A DNA stretch of 6,884 nucleotides from JBAZDV01 sp041669745. Its GTDB lineage: Archaea > Thermoplasmatota > Thermoplasmata > Methanomassiliicoccales > Methanomethylophilaceae. Within the stretch, counting starts at the first letter, position 1. Each line of letters starts with the position of its first letter. This document shows, piece after piece, positions 5,583 through 6,884 of the stretch. The stretch spans positions 1 through 6,884 of the forward strand of contig JBAYAO010000072.1 in assembly GCA_041669745.1 (NCBI GenBank), in the 5' to 3' direction. Both the position numbers and the translations under genes were made by a program. A model generated the notes under the pieces. That model saw nothing but the letters and a program-made list of their open reading frames with translations. It ran no database searches and was not told the DNA's origin.

Positions 5583-6440
5583 ATGACAACGGCCTACTGT
5601 CCGGGTCACGTGACGTGTTTCTTCTACCCGGTGAGGTCGCAGGATATACTTTCCGCCGGTTCCAGGGGCGCTGGCATAAGACTGTCGAGGGGATCGACGG
5701 TCACCCTCGAAGAAAGGTCGGATCGCAGAATCGAGATACAGATGGACGGCAGGACGTCCGTATGCGGCATAACGAGGTCGGCACTCAGGATGGTCGCACC
5801 GGAACGTGGTTTCGACGTGACGGTGACCAACGAACTCCCGGTGGGCCAGGGGTTCGGCATGTCCGCCGCCGGTGCCGTCGCCGCATCGCTCTGCGCATGT
5901 CACATCGCAGGGCGGCCGAGGCAGGAAGCTTTTCGCGCCGCGCACATAGCGGAGATAGAGGGCGGAGGCGGTCTGGGGGATGTTGCAGGAATAATGTGCA
6001 AAGGGCATCAGCCCACACGCGTGGTGGCCGGACTGCCGCCCCTGGGTAAGGTCGTCGATTCAGGATACAGATTGGATCTGAACGTCGCCGTGTTGGGGGA
6101 GACTCTCGACACCGGTGCAATCCTGGGCGACAAAGAGGTGATGTCGAAGATGATGGAGATCGGACCGAGATTCGTCGACGCGTACGCGGAGGACAGCACC
6201 GAGAGGAATCTTTTCAGTCTCTCCAGGTCGTTCTCGAAAATGACGGGACTCGAGACACCGGAGGTATCCGATGCGCTGGAAGCGCTGTCGGAGGTCGGCG
6301 ATGCCGGGATGTGCATGCTCGGGCACAGCATATTCACGACGGTCCCGAACGATCAGGTGAAAAGGATATTGGGGAACGAGAGTCAAATCTACAGATGTCC
6401 TTCGACCGACAGGGAGGCAGAGGTCATTCGTAAAGGGTGA
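5583..6440 (+). CDS. Pantoate kinase (archaeal PoK, GHMP kinase family)
   Basis: Archaea make 4'-phosphopantothenate by phosphorylating pantoate first (pantoate kinase) and then adding beta-alanine (phosphopantothenate synthetase). This 285-residue protein fits the kinase. It opens with the family's YCPGHVTCFF (5-14) and GSRGAGIRLSRG (26-37). The GHMP ATP-binding motif is PVGQGFGMSAAGAV (86-99), followed by EIEGGGGLGDVAG (124-136) and a C-terminal GDAGMCMLGHSIF (239-251), matching the third GHMP motif region. Length is normal. It follows coaBC by 1 nt, and the pair are two of the three steps from pantoate to phosphopantetheine. The last 17 bp overlap the end of the convergent DUF357 gene. Mevalonate or homoserine kinase, also GHMP proteins, are less likely given the N-terminal motif and neighbour. 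Confidence 0.9.
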   Translation: MTTAYCPGHVTCFFYPVRSQDILSAGSRGAGIRLSRGSTVTLEERSDRRIEIQMDGRTSVCGITRSALRMVAPERGFDVTVTNELPVGQGFGMSAAGAVAASLCACHIAGRPRQEAFRAAHIAEIEGGGGLGDVAGIMCKGHQPTRVVAGLPPLGKVVDSGYRLDLNVAVLGETLDTGAILGDKEVMSKMMEIGPRFVDAYAEDSTERNLFSLSRSFSKMTGLETPEVSDALEALSEVGDAGMCMLGHSIFTTVPNDQVKRILGNESQIYRCPSTDREAEVIRKG

Positions 6441-6717
6441 ACAGCTTGTCGTCCAGCCCCACATCCCACAGACCGATCCTCGCACCGCAGTCTATCCATC
6501 CGTGAGCGTAATTGACAGCTGCGAACGCCGTCACCAGATCGCCGTTCTCCCGGAAATGTTTCGCATCCTCGTAATAGGACGTCGCCATATTGAGGAAGTC
6601 GTCGGCCAATCTTTTTCCGAACGAACGTTCGGGTGTCACGACCCTCAGTTTCTCAAGCGCTCTCCCGGTGATGTCCAAATATCTGTCTATCCTCTCATCC
6701 GTAACGGTGTTCTCCAT
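6424..6717 (-). CDS. DUF357 family protein
   Basis: The 97-residue, mostly helical protein matches the archaeal DUF357 family. The hallmark is its C-terminal half: YYEDAKHF (48-55), DLVTAFAAVNYAHGWIDCG (60-78) and ARIGLWDV (79-86). The family has no established function; its helical-hairpin character suggests protein-protein contact, which is inference. An ATG at 6726 lies three codons upstream, but GGAGG abuts it directly, whereas the same GGAGG is 9 nt before the ATG at 6717, so I prefer 6717. It begins 1 nt after the stop of the HerA-like gene and is probably translated with it. The 3' end overlaps pantoate kinase on the other strand by 17 bp. Confidence 0.88.
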   Translation of the reverse strand: MENTVTDERIDRYLDITGRALEKLRVVTPERSFGKRLADDFLNMATSYYEDAKHFRENGDLVTAFAAVNYAHGWIDCGARIGLWDVGLDDKLFTLYE

Positions 6718-6718
6718 C

Positions 6719-6884
6719 TCAATCATCCTCCGATATGGCTTTCACTCCGGTACCTCCGTGCCTGCTCTCTCTGGGTCTTACCTCCACCAGCAGCGGGGCC
6801 TCTATACCGGCACCGACGATCATGGCCATCCCGATGGGCATGGTCTGTATCTCGTCGGTCATCCCGTTCGTAAGACCTTCGATC
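6719..6884 (-). CDS. C-terminal end of a HerA-like (DUF87) ATPase, partial
   Basis: Only the last 54 residues are in the window; the gene continues beyond the right edge. They read through TMPIGMAMIVGAGIEAPLLV and then EVRPRESRHGG to the TGA at 6719. Archaeal HerA-like ATPases (DUF87, a hexameric FtsK/HerA DNA-pumping family) end in this way: a P-x-G-x-A-x-x-x-G segment, a strand with P-L-x-V, and a basic V-R-P-R-x-S-R-H-G-G tail. The ATPase core is not visible, so the call rests on recognition of the tail. It is followed at once by DUF357 on the same strand. Confidence 0.6.
   Translation of the reverse strand, partial: IEGLTNGMTDEIQTMPIGMAMIVGAGIEAPLLVEVRPRESRHGGTGVKAISEDD
6727..6731 (-). 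promoter_or_regulatory. Shine-Dalgarno site that sets the DUF357 start
   Basis: On the minus strand GGAGG touches the ATG at 6726 but lies 9 nt before the ATG at 6717, the same spacing as in tmk and coaBC. It therefore supports the inner start. Confidence 0.6.

Noticed and set aside
5496..6008. Minus-strand frame of 170 codons opposite pantoate kinase
   Set aside because: The sense strand encodes clear GHMP motifs and the antisense translation resembles nothing.

Overview
The window looks like a chromosomal segment of a euryarchaeal-type archaeon. It encodes archaea-specific families: a GINS replisome subunit, a pantoate kinase, a DUF357 protein, a UPF0292-like toprim protein and the end of a HerA-like ATPase. 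Promoters are TATA-type and several lie about 25-30 nt from a start codon, as expected for leaderless mRNAs, while genes inside the operon carry GGAGG-like ribosome binding sites. Moderate GC, small dense genes and the integrase type make a Thermoplasmatota / Methanomassiliicoccales relative my best guess. The lineage is inference; the archaeal assignment is firm.

Left part (1-740): a tyrosine recombinase whose N-terminal half is missing. Its conserved sequence starts abruptly at about 125, after an AT-rich stretch unlike the rest of the window. It points toward an intact tRNA-Lys(CTT) gene on the minus strand (666-739). Between them is a gene-free stretch holding T-rich runs and an imperfect copy of the tRNA 3' end (579-602 against 665-687). 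This looks like the edge of a decayed or rearranged integrative element at a tRNA gene.

Middle part (813-2940): a two-CBS-domain protein followed by a WalJ/YycJ-type metallo-beta-lactamase-fold hydrolase on the plus strand. They meet a minus-strand GINS subunit gene tail to tail with an 11-bp overlap. The GINS gene has a clear promoter with its TATA box about 25 nt before the start.

Right part (3072-6440): a plus-strand gene string consisting of a DUF167 protein, a small toprim protein (GTG start, overlapping), thymidylate kinase, CoaBC and pantoate kinase. The last three are separated by 1-2 nt. CoaBC and pantoate kinase both belong to archaeal coenzyme A synthesis; the phosphopantothenate synthetase that acts between them is not in the window. 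Thymidylate kinase supplies dTDP for DNA synthesis.

Right edge (6424-6884): a minus-strand pair, the C-terminal end of a HerA-like (DUF87) ATPase and a DUF357 protein, which runs 17 bp into the end of pantoate kinase. I see no CRISPR array, insertion sequence or convincing new defence system. The points most worth following are the integrase/tRNA edge and the two proteins of unknown role (DUF167, toprim).
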